This document shows positions 19,309 through 29,000 of a stretch of DNA of 64,000 nt, one piece after another (positions within the stretch are counted from its first letter, which is position 1; each line of letters begins with the position of its first letter). Below the pieces are notes generated by a model. The model searched no databases. It was given only the letters and a program-made list of their open reading frames with translations, and had not been told where the DNA came from. Origin of the DNA: Actinoplanes sp. NBC_00393 (lineage in GTDB: Bacteria > Actinomycetota > Actinomycetes > Mycobacteriales > Micromonosporaceae); assembly GCF_036053395.1 (NCBI RefSeq), contig NZ_CP107942.1:9910001-9974000 (forward strand), read 5' to 3'. The position numbers were made by a program, and so were the translations under genes.

Positions 19309-20106
19309 TTGAGAACCACGCAGAGAAACGCCGTCACCGTGACCGGGTCCGAGTCCGGCCGGCCGATGCTGTTCGCCCATGGGTACGGCTGTGATCAGAA
19401 CATGTGGCGCTTCGTCACCCCGGCCTTCGCGGACACTCATCGGATCGTGCTGTTCGACCATGTCGGCAACGGCAAATCCGACCTGTCGGCGTATTCCGAC
19501 GAGCGGTACGCCACGCTCGACGGCTACGCCGAGGACGTTCTGGAGATCATCCGGGAGCATGACCTGCGCGATGTGATCTTCGTGGGGCACTCGGTGAGCT
19601 CGATGATCGGCCTGCTGGCCGCCAACCGTGAGCCGGACCGGTTCGCCGGGCTGGTGATGGTGGGCCCCTCGCCGCGGTACATCAACGATGACTCCGACGG
19701 CTACTTCGGCGGGTTCGGCCGGTCCGACATCGAGGAGATGCTGGAGTCGCTGGACAGCAACTATCTGGGCTGGTCCAGCGCGATGGCTCCGGTGATCATG
19801 GGGAACCCGGAGCGGCCCGAGCTGGGTGAGGAGCTGACGAACAGCTTCTGCCGTACCGACCCGGAGATCGCGAAGAAGTTCGCCCGGGTCACGTTCCTCT
19901 CCGACAACCGGGCTGATTTGCCGCGGTCACGCGTACCATCGCTGATCCTGCAGTGTTCGGATGACGTGATCGCGCCCACCGTGGTCGGTGAGTACGTCCA
20001 CAAGCACACCCCGGAGAGCAGCTTCGTGGCCCTGAACGCGACCGGGCACTGTCCGAACCTGAGCGCTCCGGAGGAGACGGTTGACGCGATCAAGTCCTGG
20101 TTGTAG
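19309..20106 (+). CDS. rsbQ: RsbQ-like alpha/beta hydrolase
   Basis: A 265-residue alpha/beta hydrolase close to RsbQ, the partner that activates the PAS-PP2C phosphatase RsbP in the energy-stress branch of Bacillus SigB signalling. The nucleophile is Ser95 in GHSVSS, the acid is in CSDD (218/219) and the base is His247 in TGHCP, at the same positions as in RsbQ. The TTG start has GGAGGG 5 bases upstream. It is followed by a PAS-PP2C-type protein and a STAS protein, which supports the RsbQ role. The small molecule it handles is unknown. Confidence 0.85.
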   Translation: MRTTQRNAVTVTGSESGRPMLFAHGYGCDQNMWRFVTPAFADTHRIVLFDHVGNGKSDLSAYSDERYATLDGYAEDVLEIIREHDLRDVIFVGHSVSSMIGLLAANREPDRFAGLVMVGPSPRYINDDSDGYFGGFGRSDIEEMLESLDSNYLGWSSAMAPVIMGNPERPELGEELTNSFCRTDPEIAKKFARVTFLSDNRADLPRSRVPSLILQCSDDVIAPTVVGEYVHKHTPESSFVALNATGHCPNLSAPEETVDAIKSWL

Positions 20107-20174
20107 ACAGCGGGCATGATCGGTGGACAGTGCTGGCCCCGCGGCGGAAAACCGAAGCAACCCCGTGGAGTGGC

Positions 20175-22676
20175 GTGAGTGAAACTGGTGGGCCGGACGT
20201 GACACAAGAGTTACGGCTGCCCTGGGACGACGATCCTGAGGACCTGTACGAGCATGCGCCGTGCGGTTACCTCACAACGCTCCCGGACGGCACGATCGTT
20301 CGGGTCAACCAGACGTTCCTGGCCTGGACCGGGTATGCGAGGTCCGACCTGATCGGGCACCGCAGGTTCCGTGACCTGTTGACTCCCGGCTGCCAGCTGT
20401 ATCACGAGACGCACTATGCGCCGTTGCTGACCATGCAGGACGAGGTGCACGAGATCGCCCTTGACGTGGTCCGCCAGGACGGGAGCAAGGTCCCCACCCT
20501 GGTGAACTCGGTGCTCGAGCGCGGTCCCGGCGGCGCGCCGCGGATCATCCGGACGATGGTCTTCAACGCGACCGAACGGCGCAGCTACGAGCGTGAGCTG
20601 CTCGACGCCCGGCGGGCCGCGGAGGCCTCCGAGCAGCGGGTCCGGGTCCTGCAGCAGATAGTGGCCGATCTTGCCGCGGCGCCGACCGAGGCCGAGGTGG
20701 CCGAGGCCGTGGTGCGGGCGCCGGAGCCCGCGTTTCAGGCGGCCAGCGCCAGCATCTATCTGGTCGATCCGGATCGCGACCAGCTGATCGCGGTGGCCTC
20801 CACCGACCCGACCACCGGCAACTGGAACGACATGCCCCGCTCGTCGGATCGGGCAGTCGCCCAGGTCGCCCGGCGCGGCGACCTGCACATGGTCGGCACG
20901 CTGGCCGAGGCGGACGAGCACTTCCCGGACCTGGCCGAGGCGATGCGGGCCTCGAACCGCAGCACGGTGGTGCTGCTGCCGCTGACCACCGGTCCCGCCG
21001 ACGATCAGAACGGGGTGCTGGTGCTCGGCGTCCTGGCATTCAGCTTCCGCGAGGAGCGCACCCTCAGCGACGGTGAGTTGCGGGTGATCCGGCTGCTCGG
21101 GCAGCAGGCCGGGCAGGCGCTGGACCGGGCAAGGCTCTACGACGACGCCCGCCGCCGGGAGGAGAGGTCCCAGTTCCTGGACCGCACCACCCGGTCCCTG
21201 GACGAGGAGCACCGCCTGCTGCAACGGGCGCGCCGCCTGGTCGAACGGGTGGTCCCGGAGATCGCCGACTGGGCGACGGTCCGGCTCCAGATCGGCCCGG
21301 CCGGCCTGATCGAGGACGCGGGTGGGCCGGCTCCCGACCCGGACCGGCTCGCCGCCCGGATCGCCGAGGTGATCGAGTCGGCCGAACCCAGCTATCGGAC
21401 CGACGGTGACGAGCTGGGCTGCACCGTGCTTCCGCTCACCGTGCGTGGCCGGGTGCTGGGCACCCTGGCCCTGCGGATGGCGCCGGACCGGCGTGGCGCC
21501 GAGGCCGAGCGGCTGTTCCTGGTCGACCTGGCCGACCGGGCCGCGCTGGCACTGGAGAACGCCCGCCTCTACGAGCAGGAGCGCGCGATCGCTCGTACGC
21601 TGCAGCGCAGTCTGCTCGCCGGTGACGTGCCGGGCGGTGACCCGCGGTTCGCGGTGGAGACCTACTACCAGGCGGCGGCGCAGGATCTGGAGGTCGGCGG
21701 CGACTGGTTCGACGCCTTCCTGATCACGCCGAACAAGCTGGCCGTGGTGGTCGGCGACGTGGTGGGCCGGGGGATCGAGGCGGCCACCACGATGGGCCAG
21801 CTGCGCAGCGCGATCCGGGCCCTCGCCTCGGCGGAGAACGGGCCGGCCCGGCTGCTGGAGGGGCTGGACCGGTTCTGCGACCGGGTCGACACGGCCCGGA
21901 TGGCCACCGTCGTCTACGCCGAGGTGGACCTGCTCAGCGGCGAGCTGTCGTACGCCTGCGCCGGTCACCTGCCGCCGCTGCTGCACGAGCCGGCCGGCTC
22001 CCCGCAGTACCTGTTGCAGGCCCGGTCGGCGCCGCTCGGCTCGCGGGCCGGTGACCGCCGGCGTACCGAACACCGGGTCCGCCTGGCTGCCGGAAGCCGC
22101 CTGCTGCTCTACACCGACGGCCTGGTGGAGCGCCGCGGCCGGGCCATCGACCGCGGCTTCGAGGCGCTGGCCCGGGAGTACGCCCGGCGCCGCGACGCGC
22201 CGCTCAAGGGCCTGACCGCCGGGCTCGCCGACACCATGGTCGGCCGTGACCACGGCGACGACGTCTGCCTGCTCTGCCTGACCCTCGGCACCGAGGAGCG
22301 GCTGGAACGCTCGATCGGCGCCGACCCGCTGCAGATCGCGCTGCTCCGGGCCGACCTGCGCGGCTGGCTGGTCGGGCACGCGGTCGACCCGGAGTGCGTG
22401 GACGCGGTCCTGCTGGCCTGCTCCGAGGCGGTGGCGAACGCGATCGAGCACGGCTACCGGGACGACCCGTTCGGCGTGGTCGACGTGGCGGCCACGGTCA
22501 GCGCGGACGCGGTCGAGGTCCGGGTCACCGACCGGGGCAGCTGGCGTGGCCCGGGCGCCGACTTCGTCCGTGGTCGCGGGCTGCAGCTGATCGAGGATTC
22601 GATGGACGAGGTCTTCTTCGACCGTGGTGAGGGGACGACGGTCACCATGCGACGGCATCGAGGAGGAGCACGATGA
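20175..22676 (+). CDS. PAS-GAF-GAF-PP2C phosphatase fused to an RsbW-like kinase domain
   Basis: An 833-residue stress-signalling protein. Order: PAS domain (about 1-120), coiled coil, GAF (about 130-300), second GAF-like domain (about 330-450), SpoIIE-type PP2C phosphatase (about 465-700; VGGDWFDAF around residue 510, VVGDVVGRG, then GRDHGDDVCLL), and a HATPase_c domain at the end (N-box ACSEAVANAIEHGY near 750, VTDRGSW, GRGLQLI). The phosphatase should dephosphorylate a STAS antagonist, and the kinase domain should phosphorylate it or hold a sigma factor. It overlaps the STAS gene by 4 bases. Start GTG 20175 has GGAG 4 bases upstream; GTG 20199 is an alternative. Confidence 0.88.
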   Translation: MSETGGPDVTQELRLPWDDDPEDLYEHAPCGYLTTLPDGTIVRVNQTFLAWTGYARSDLIGHRRFRDLLTPGCQLYHETHYAPLLTMQDEVHEIALDVVRQDGSKVPTLVNSVLERGPGGAPRIIRTMVFNATERRSYERELLDARRAAEASEQRVRVLQQIVADLAAAPTEAEVAEAVVRAPEPAFQAASASIYLVDPDRDQLIAVASTDPTTGNWNDMPRSSDRAVAQVARRGDLHMVGTLAEADEHFPDLAEAMRASNRSTVVLLPLTTGPADDQNGVLVLGVLAFSFREERTLSDGELRVIRLLGQQAGQALDRARLYDDARRREERSQFLDRTTRSLDEEHRLLQRARRLVERVVPEIADWATVRLQIGPAGLIEDAGGPAPDPDRLAARIAEVIESAEPSYRTDGDELGCTVLPLTVRGRVLGTLALRMAPDRRGAEAERLFLVDLADRAALALENARLYEQERAIARTLQRSLLAGDVPGGDPRFAVETYYQAAAQDLEVGGDWFDAFLITPNKLAVVVGDVVGRGIEAATTMGQLRSAIRALASAENGPARLLEGLDRFCDRVDTARMATVVYAEVDLLSGELSYACAGHLPPLLHEPAGSPQYLLQARSAPLGSRAGDRRRTEHRVRLAAGSRLLLYTDGLVERRGRAIDRGFEALAREYARRRDAPLKGLTAGLADTMVGRDHGDDVCLLCLTLGTEERLERSIGADPLQIALLRADLRGWLVGHAVDPECVDAVLLACSEAVANAIEHGYRDDPFGVVDVAATVSADAVEVRVTDRGSWRGPGADFVRGRGLQLIEDSMDEVFFDRGEGTTVTMRRHRGGAR

Positions 22677-23017
22677 CCGACCAGTGGGTGAGTTTCTCCC
22701 AGCGCGGGGTGGCGGAGCTGGTCCACCTCAAGGGCGAGATCGACCTGGCCAACGCCAACGACATCGGCCGGGCGATCGTCGCCCGCACCACCGACGCGGA
22801 CGCGGTGGTGATCGACCTGACCGCGGTCTCGTTCCTGGACAGCGCCGGGGTCCGGCTGCTCGACCTGATCGTCGGTGACCTGGACGACCGGGGGAAGCCG
22901 ATCAAGCTGGTCGTCGGGGAGCGCGGGGCCGCCCGGATGACGCTGCAGCTCTGCGCGTTCCGTGCCGACCTGCTCGCCACCGACCTGGAGCGGGCCGCGG
23001 CGGAACTGGACTCCTAG
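22673..23017 (+). CDS. STAS-domain anti-sigma factor antagonist (RsbV-like)
   Basis: A 114-residue STAS protein. Ser57 in FLDSAG is the site normally phosphorylated by an RsbW-type kinase. In the unphosphorylated form such proteins bind the kinase and free the sigma factor. It overlaps the upstream phosphatase/kinase gene by 4 bases (ATGA), making that protein its likely partner. No sigma factor gene is encoded nearby. Confidence 0.92.
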   Translation: MTDQWVSFSQRGVAELVHLKGEIDLANANDIGRAIVARTTDADAVVIDLTAVSFLDSAGVRLLDLIVGDLDDRGKPIKLVVGERGAARMTLQLCAFRADLLATDLERAAAELDS

Positions 23018-23037
23018 TCCGCGTACCCTGGACACCC

Positions 23038-24981
23038 ATGAGCGTGAGTTCCGTCTTCCCGCAGCTCGAGCAGTTGCTGCCCCGGGTCAGCAAACCGATC
23101 CAGTACGTGGGCGGCGAGCTCGGCGCCGTCGTCAAGGACTGGGACGCCACCACCGTCCGGTGGGCGCTGATGTACCCGGACGCGTACGAGGTCGGCCTGC
23201 CCAACCAGGGCGTGCAGATCCTCTACGAGGTGCTCAACGAGCAGGAGGACGTGCTCGCCGAGCGGACCTACGCGGTCTGGCCGGACCTCGAGGCGCTGAT
23301 GAAGGAGAACGGCGTCCCGGCGTTCACCGTCGACGCGCACCGGCCGGTCAAGGCGTTCGACGTGCTCGGCCTGTCGTTCGCCACCGAGCTCGGCTACACC
23401 AACATGCTCTCTGCGCTCGACCTCGCCGGCATCCCGCTGGACAGCGCCGACCGCGACGAGAGCCACCCGATCGTCCTGGCCGGTGGGCACGCGAGCTTCA
23501 ACCCGGAGCCGATCGCCGACTTCATCGACGCCGCCGTGCTCGGTGACGGCGAGGAAGCGGTCCTGGAGATCACCGGGATCATCCGGGAGTGGAAGGCCGA
23601 GGGCTGCCCGGGCGGCCGGGACGAGCTGCTGCTGCGTCTCGCGCGGACCGAGAGCATCTATGTGCCGCGCTTCTACGACGTGGACTACCTGCCGGACGGC
23701 CGGATCCAGCGCGTCGTGCCGAACCGGCCGGACGTGCCCTTCCGGGTCGCCAAGCGGACCACGATGGATCTGGACGCCTGGCCGTACCCGAAGAAGCCCC
23801 TGGTCCCGCTCGCCGAGACAGTGCACGAGCGCTACGCCGTGGAGATCTTCCGCGGCTGCACCCGGGGTTGCCGGTTCTGCCAGGCCGGCATGATCACCCG
23901 CCCGGTCCGGGAGCGGTCGATCACCACGGTCGGCCAGATGGTGAAGGAGGGCCTGGAGTTCTCCGGCTTCAACGAGGTCGGCCTGCTCTCGCTCTCCAGC
24001 GCCGACCACTCCGAGATCGGTGACATGTGCTCCGGCCTCGCCGAGCAGTACGCGGACACCAACGTCTCGCTGTCCCTGCCCTCCACCCGGGTCGACGCCT
24101 TCAACATCGACCTGGCCCAGGAACTCTCCCGCAACGGCCGGCGCACCGGCCTCACCTTCGCCCCCGAGGGGGGCTCGGAGCGGATCCGCAAGGTCATTAA
24201 CAAGATGGTGACCAAGGAAGACCTGATCCGTACGGTCGTGACGGCGTACTCCAACGGCTGGCGCCAGGTGAAGCTGTACTTCATGTGCGGCCTGCCCACC
24301 GAGACCGACGAGGACGTCCTGGAGATCGCGCACATGGCGCACGAGGTGATCCGGGCCGGCCGCGAGGCCGCCGGCACCAAGGACATCCGCTGCACGGTGT
24401 CGATCGGCGGGTTCGTGCCGAAGCCGCACACCCCGTTCCAGTGGGCCTCGATGGAGCGCCCCGAGGTCATCGACGCCCGCCTCAAGCTGCTCAAGCAGGA
24501 GATCAACAGCGATCGGTCGCTGGGCCGGGCGATCGGTTTCCGCTACCACGACGGCGAGCCGTCGCTGATCGAGGGACTGCTGTCCCGCGGCGACCGCCGG
24601 GTCGGCCAGGTCATCCGCCGGGTCTGGGAGAAGGGCGGCCGGTTCGACGGCTGGAGCGAGCACTTCTCGTACTCGCGCTGGGTCGAGGCCTGCGCCGAGG
24701 TGCTCCCGGACTTCGGTGTCGACCTGGACTGGTTCACCACCCGTGAGCGCGAGGAGCTCGAGGTCCTGCCCTGGGACCACCTGGACTCCGGCCTCGACAA
24801 GGACTGGCTCTGGCAGGACTGGCAGGACTCGCTCAGCGAGTACGAGCAGGACGACTGCCGCTGGACCCCGTGCTTCGACTGCGGCGTCTGCCCGGCCATG
24901 GACACCGAGATCCAGATCGGCCCGACCGGCAAGAAGCTGCTTCCCCTGACACCCGTGAACAACCTGCGGGTCCCTGCTTAG
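23038..24981 (+). CDS. TIGR03960-type radical SAM protein
   Basis: A 647-residue radical SAM protein. The 4Fe-4S motif is CTRGCRFC with cysteines 274, 278 and 281. The N-terminal part resembles a cobalamin-binding domain (DVLGLSFATELGYTN, VLAGGHASFNPEP). The C-terminus has three cysteines in CFDCGVC. The reaction is unknown; the family is nearly always next to a TIGR03936 protein, as here. ATG lies 8 bases behind TACCCT with no clear ribosome-binding site, so the mRNA may be almost leaderless. Confidence 0.92.
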   Translation: MSVSSVFPQLEQLLPRVSKPIQYVGGELGAVVKDWDATTVRWALMYPDAYEVGLPNQGVQILYEVLNEQEDVLAERTYAVWPDLEALMKENGVPAFTVDAHRPVKAFDVLGLSFATELGYTNMLSALDLAGIPLDSADRDESHPIVLAGGHASFNPEPIADFIDAAVLGDGEEAVLEITGIIREWKAEGCPGGRDELLLRLARTESIYVPRFYDVDYLPDGRIQRVVPNRPDVPFRVAKRTTMDLDAWPYPKKPLVPLAETVHERYAVEIFRGCTRGCRFCQAGMITRPVRERSITTVGQMVKEGLEFSGFNEVGLLSLSSADHSEIGDMCSGLAEQYADTNVSLSLPSTRVDAFNIDLAQELSRNGRRTGLTFAPEGGSERIRKVINKMVTKEDLIRTVVTAYSNGWRQVKLYFMCGLPTETDEDVLEIAHMAHEVIRAGREAAGTKDIRCTVSIGGFVPKPHTPFQWASMERPEVIDARLKLLKQEINSDRSLGRAIGFRYHDGEPSLIEGLLSRGDRRVGQVIRRVWEKGGRFDGWSEHFSYSRWVEACAEVLPDFGVDLDWFTTREREELEVLPWDHLDSGLDKDWLWQDWQDSLSEYEQDDCRWTPCFDCGVCPAMDTEIQIGPTGKKLLPLTPVNNLRVPA

Positions 24982-24991
24982 GAGACCGACG

Positions 24992-25774
24992 ATTCCCCCG
25001 AAGAACCAACCTGTTGGCGGTCAGGCCCCGGTCGTGCAGCGGCTCCGTCTTCGCTACGCGAAACGCGGTCCGCTGCGCTTCACCTCGCACCGCGACTTCG
25101 CCCGCGCCTTCGAGCGGGCACTGCGGCGCGCGGCGGTGCCGATCGCCTATTCCCAGGGCTTCACCCCACACCCCAAGATTTCGTACGCCAGCGCAGCGCC
25201 CACCGGCGTCGGCAGCGAGGCCGAATACCTGGAGATCGGCCTGCAGGCCCCGGTCGACCCGGAGCAGCTGCGGGTCGCGCTGGACGCCGCGCTCTCACCC
25301 GGCCTGGACATCCTGGAAGCGGTGATCGCCCCCGAGGGTGGCGGCAGCCTGGCCGACCGGATCGACGCCTCCCGCTGGCAGATCGAGCTGCCCGGTGTGG
25401 AACCGGTCACTGCGAAAGAAGCCGTCACCAGCTTCCTCGACGCTCCGGAAGTGCTGGTGGAGCGCATGACCAAGCAGGGCCGGCGGACTTTCGACGCCCG
25501 CGCGGCGGTGAACAGCTGCACGGTCAGCGGGGAGGCAGACCTACCTTCCGGGGCCATTGGCGTACCGTGTGCGATAATCGACCTTGTCGTACGGCAGGTT
25601 ACGCCCGCCGTGCGGCCCGATGACGTCCTTTCCGGCCTGCGCGTGGTGGCCGGCCTGGAGCCGCCGGTGCCCCCCAGGGTGACCCGGCTGGCCCAGGGCA
25701 CACTCACCGCGCAGGGGGAGATCGTCGATCCGTTGGACGCGGATCGCGGGGACGTCGGCATCGGAGGACGCTAG
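24992..25774 (+). CDS. TIGR03936 radical-SAM-linked protein (DUF2344)
   Basis: The partner of the radical SAM protein; recognised by RYAKRGPLRFTSHRDFARAF and YSQGFTPHPKISYASA. Its function is not known. The coding frame is open from position 24982 on and has no ATG, GTG or TTG near the only good Shine-Dalgarno, GGAG (24981-24984). Seven bases after it stands ATT (24992), in frame, giving a 260-residue protein that starts IPPKNQPVGG and reaches the conserved VQRLRLRYAKRG. The next usual start is GTG 25034, with a weak ribosome-binding site, giving 246 residues. I favour ATT but GTG cannot be ruled out. Confidence 0.85.
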   Translation: MPPKNQPVGGQAPVVQRLRLRYAKRGPLRFTSHRDFARAFERALRRAAVPIAYSQGFTPHPKISYASAAPTGVGSEAEYLEIGLQAPVDPEQLRVALDAALSPGLDILEAVIAPEGGGSLADRIDASRWQIELPGVEPVTAKEAVTSFLDAPEVLVERMTKQGRRTFDARAAVNSCTVSGEADLPSGAIGVPCAIIDLVVRQVTPAVRPDDVLSGLRVVAGLEPPVPPRVTRLAQGTLTAQGEIVDPLDADRGDVGIGGR

Positions 25775-25890
25775 CCGGAAAGCGGTCGGCGTTCGTTGAA
25801 CTGTTTTCAGCGTGGCGAGGGCTGCACGACCCGGCGCCGGCCAACCGGCCCGGTCGCCTTCGGCTCGATGCCAGGTTGAGAAAAGTTCAT

Positions 25891-25919
25891 TTGGCAGACT
25901 TCGGCAGCCCGGCTGTAAT
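25891..25919 (+). promoter_or_regulatory. Candidate rne promoter
   Basis: TTGGCA (25891-25896) and TGTAAT (25914-25919) are 17 bases apart. The leader to the rne start would be about 75 bases, and GGAG (25989-25992) stands 8 bases before the ATG. No other element is recognised in 25775-26000. Confidence 0.45.
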
Positions 25920-26000
25920 GGCCGGGCGCGGAACACTTGCAGCGACCCTGCGTGGCAGCGCTCAAACGCGCCCGGGGTCGCGAGAACTGGAGAGCGCCCC

Positions 26001-29000
26001 ATGCTCGATAACGAGCCCCCAGTCAACCTGGGAGATCAGGGCGGTGAACGGGACGGAGCAGTCACGCCGCCCGCAGAAGCCGCCGCAAGCACCACCCCGG
26101 CACGCCGGACGCGGGCTCCGCGTCGCAAAGCGGCAGCGCCCCCGCCGGAGGCCGATGCCGTGACCGGCGGAGCTGAGCCGGGAGCCGCCATCGAGGCGGC
26201 CGGCGCGGTGGACGCCGCCCGGTCTGCCGAGACCTCGGGCGCGCCGGAGGCTGAGGCCCCGGTCGCGCCGGTGAAGAAAGCCACCCGGAGCCGGCGGAAG
26301 GCCGCTGCGCCGCCGGCTGAGCCCGCCGCTGGTTCCCCGGCTGAGACGGCTGCTGGTTCTGCGGCCGGGTCTGCCGCTGGTTCTTCTGCTGAGACCGCCG
26401 CTGGTCCCGCGGCCGAGGTTGCCGAGGCGCCGGTTGCGCCGGTGAAGAAAGCCACCCGGAGCCGCCGCAAGGCTGCTGCCCCCGCTGCTTCCGTCGCGGC
26501 GCCGGCCGCCTCCGCCGCGGAGCCGGCCGTTGAAGCGCCCACGACGGTGGCCGCTGCGGTGGACGCCCCTGCCGCTTCTGCCGGCCAGGCCCCTGCCGCT
26601 TCTGCCGGCCAGGCCCCCGTTGCCGGCCAGGCCCCTGCTGCTTCTGCCGGCCAGGCCCCTGTTGCCGGCCAGGCCGGTGCTGTTCCTGCCGCTCAGACTT
26701 CGGCTTCGCCGAGCGCTGCCGCTGCGCCGCCGGTCGACCCCGCGGTGACCGCGGAGGACGAGATCGACGAGGACGAGGCCGCGCTCATCGAGGACGCCGC
26801 CGTGGAGGCTGCCGCGGCGGCCCGCGCCGCCGGGGTCCCGGTCGTCGGCATCCTGCCGCTCGACGATGACTTCGTGGAGGAGCAGCCGGCCCGGCCCACC
26901 CGGGCCCGCCGTGCCGCGCTGCCGCCCGCCGTGCTCTTCATGCCCCCCGACCCCGCCGAGGCCGAGCCGGCGCCGGTCAGCCGCCGCCGTCGTGCCGCGG
27001 AGCCGGCCGCCGAGGTGGAGGCCGAGGTCGCGCCGCCGTCCGGCCGGCGTCGCCGCCAGCCCGCGTCTGCCGCTTCGGCTGCACCCGCCGCCGAAGCGCC
27101 CGCTGAAGCCGTGGCCGAGGTCACCGAGACCGAGCAGCCGGTTGCCGAGGAGGCCGAGGGCACCCGCCGCAGCCGCCGCCGTCGCCGGGGCGCGGCCGAG
27201 GAGCCCGCCGAGGTCGAGGCCGTCGAGACCGAGCAGGCCGTGGTCGACGACGTCGACGAGAGCGCCGACGACGTCGAGGACGGCGTGGACGACGACTCCG
27301 ATGACGACGAGGACGGTGGCGGCCGCCGCCGTCGCCGCCGGGGCCGCCGTGGCCGGGGCCGCGGGAAGGGCCCGTCGGACGAGGCCGACGAGGGCGACAC
27401 CGACTCCGAGGAGGGTGCGGAGGCTTCCGCCGACGCCGAAGAGGAGGACGAGGAGTCCGACGAGGGCGAGGGCGACGGTGTCACCCGCCGCCGGCGTCGA
27501 CGGCGTCGCAAGGGCTCGACCGGTGACGGCGAGGCCGGCGGCATCGAGGACGGTGTGCACACCGTGGTCCGGGTGCGCGAGCCCCGGCGTACCGATGAGG
27601 TCCAGGGGGTCTCCGGTTCGACCCGGCTGGAGGCCAAGCGCCAGCGCCGCCGGGACGGCCGTGAGCAGCGCCGGACCCGCCCGCCGATCCTGAGCGAGTC
27701 GGAGTTCCTGGCTCGCCGTGAGGCGGTCGACCGGGTGATGGTGGTCCGGCAGAAGCAGGACCGGACCCAGATCGCGGTCCTCGAGGACGGCATCCTGGTC
27801 GAGCACTACGTCGCCCGGGCCACCTCCGGCACCATGGTCGGCAACGTCTACCTCGGCAAGGTGCAGAACGTGCTGCCGAGCATGGAGGCCGCCTTCGTCG
27901 ATGTGGGTCGCGGCCGCAACGCCGTGCTCTACGCCGGTGAGGTCAACTGGGACGCCACCGGCCTGGAGGGCCGGGCCCGCTCGATCGAGCAGGCGCTGCG
28001 TTCCGGCGACTCCGTGCTGGTGCAGGTCACCAAGGACCCGATCGGTCACAAGGGCGCCCGGCTGACCAGCCACATCGCGCTCTCCGGCCGGCACCTGGTC
28101 TATGTGCCCAACGGCAACGCCTCCGGGATCAGCCGCAAGCTGCCGGACAACGAGCGCAAGCGGCTCCGGGACATCCTGAAGAAGCTGGTGCCGGACGGCG
28201 CCGGCGTGATCGTCCGGACTGCGGCCGAGGGCGCCAGCGAGGACGAGCTGGCCCGCGACGTCAAGCGGCTGCAGGCGCAGTGGGAGGACATCCAGGCCAA
28301 GGCCGCCGACGGCAACGCCCCGCGGGCGCTGTCCGAGGAGCCGGACCTGGTCATCCGAGTGGTCCGGGACCTCTTCAACGAGGACTTCCGGGACCTGATC
28401 GTGCAGGGCGAGCAGGCGTACGCCGAGGTGCAGAACTACCTCGAGTCGGTCTCCCCGGACCTGGTCGAGCGGTTGCACCGGCACACCGGCGCCAGCGACG
28501 TCTTCGCCGAGCACCGGATCGACGAGCAGATCCTCAAGGGCCTGGACCGCAAGGTCTTCCTCCCGTCCGGCGGTCACCTGGTGATCGACCGGACCGAGGC
28601 GATGACCGTGGTCGACGTCAACACCGGTAAGTACACCGGCGCGGGCGGCAACCTGGAGGAGACGGTCACCCGGAACAACCTGGAGGCGGCCGAGGAGATC
28701 GTGCGCCAGCTGCGGCTGCGCGACCTCGGCGGCATCGTGGTGATCGACTTCATCGACATGGTGCTGGAGAGCAACCGCGATCTGGTGCTGCGCCGGCTGA
28801 CCGAGTGCCTGGGCCGGGACCGGACCAAGCACCAGGTCACCGAGATCACCTCGCTGGGCCTGGTGCAGATGACCCGTAAGCGGATCGGCGCGGGCCTGCT
28901 GGAGGCGTTCAGCGAGACCTGTGACCACTGCAAGGGCCGCGGGCTGATCATTCACCAGGAGCCGGTTCCGGAGAAGCGTGGTGGCGGCGGGAACGGCGCT

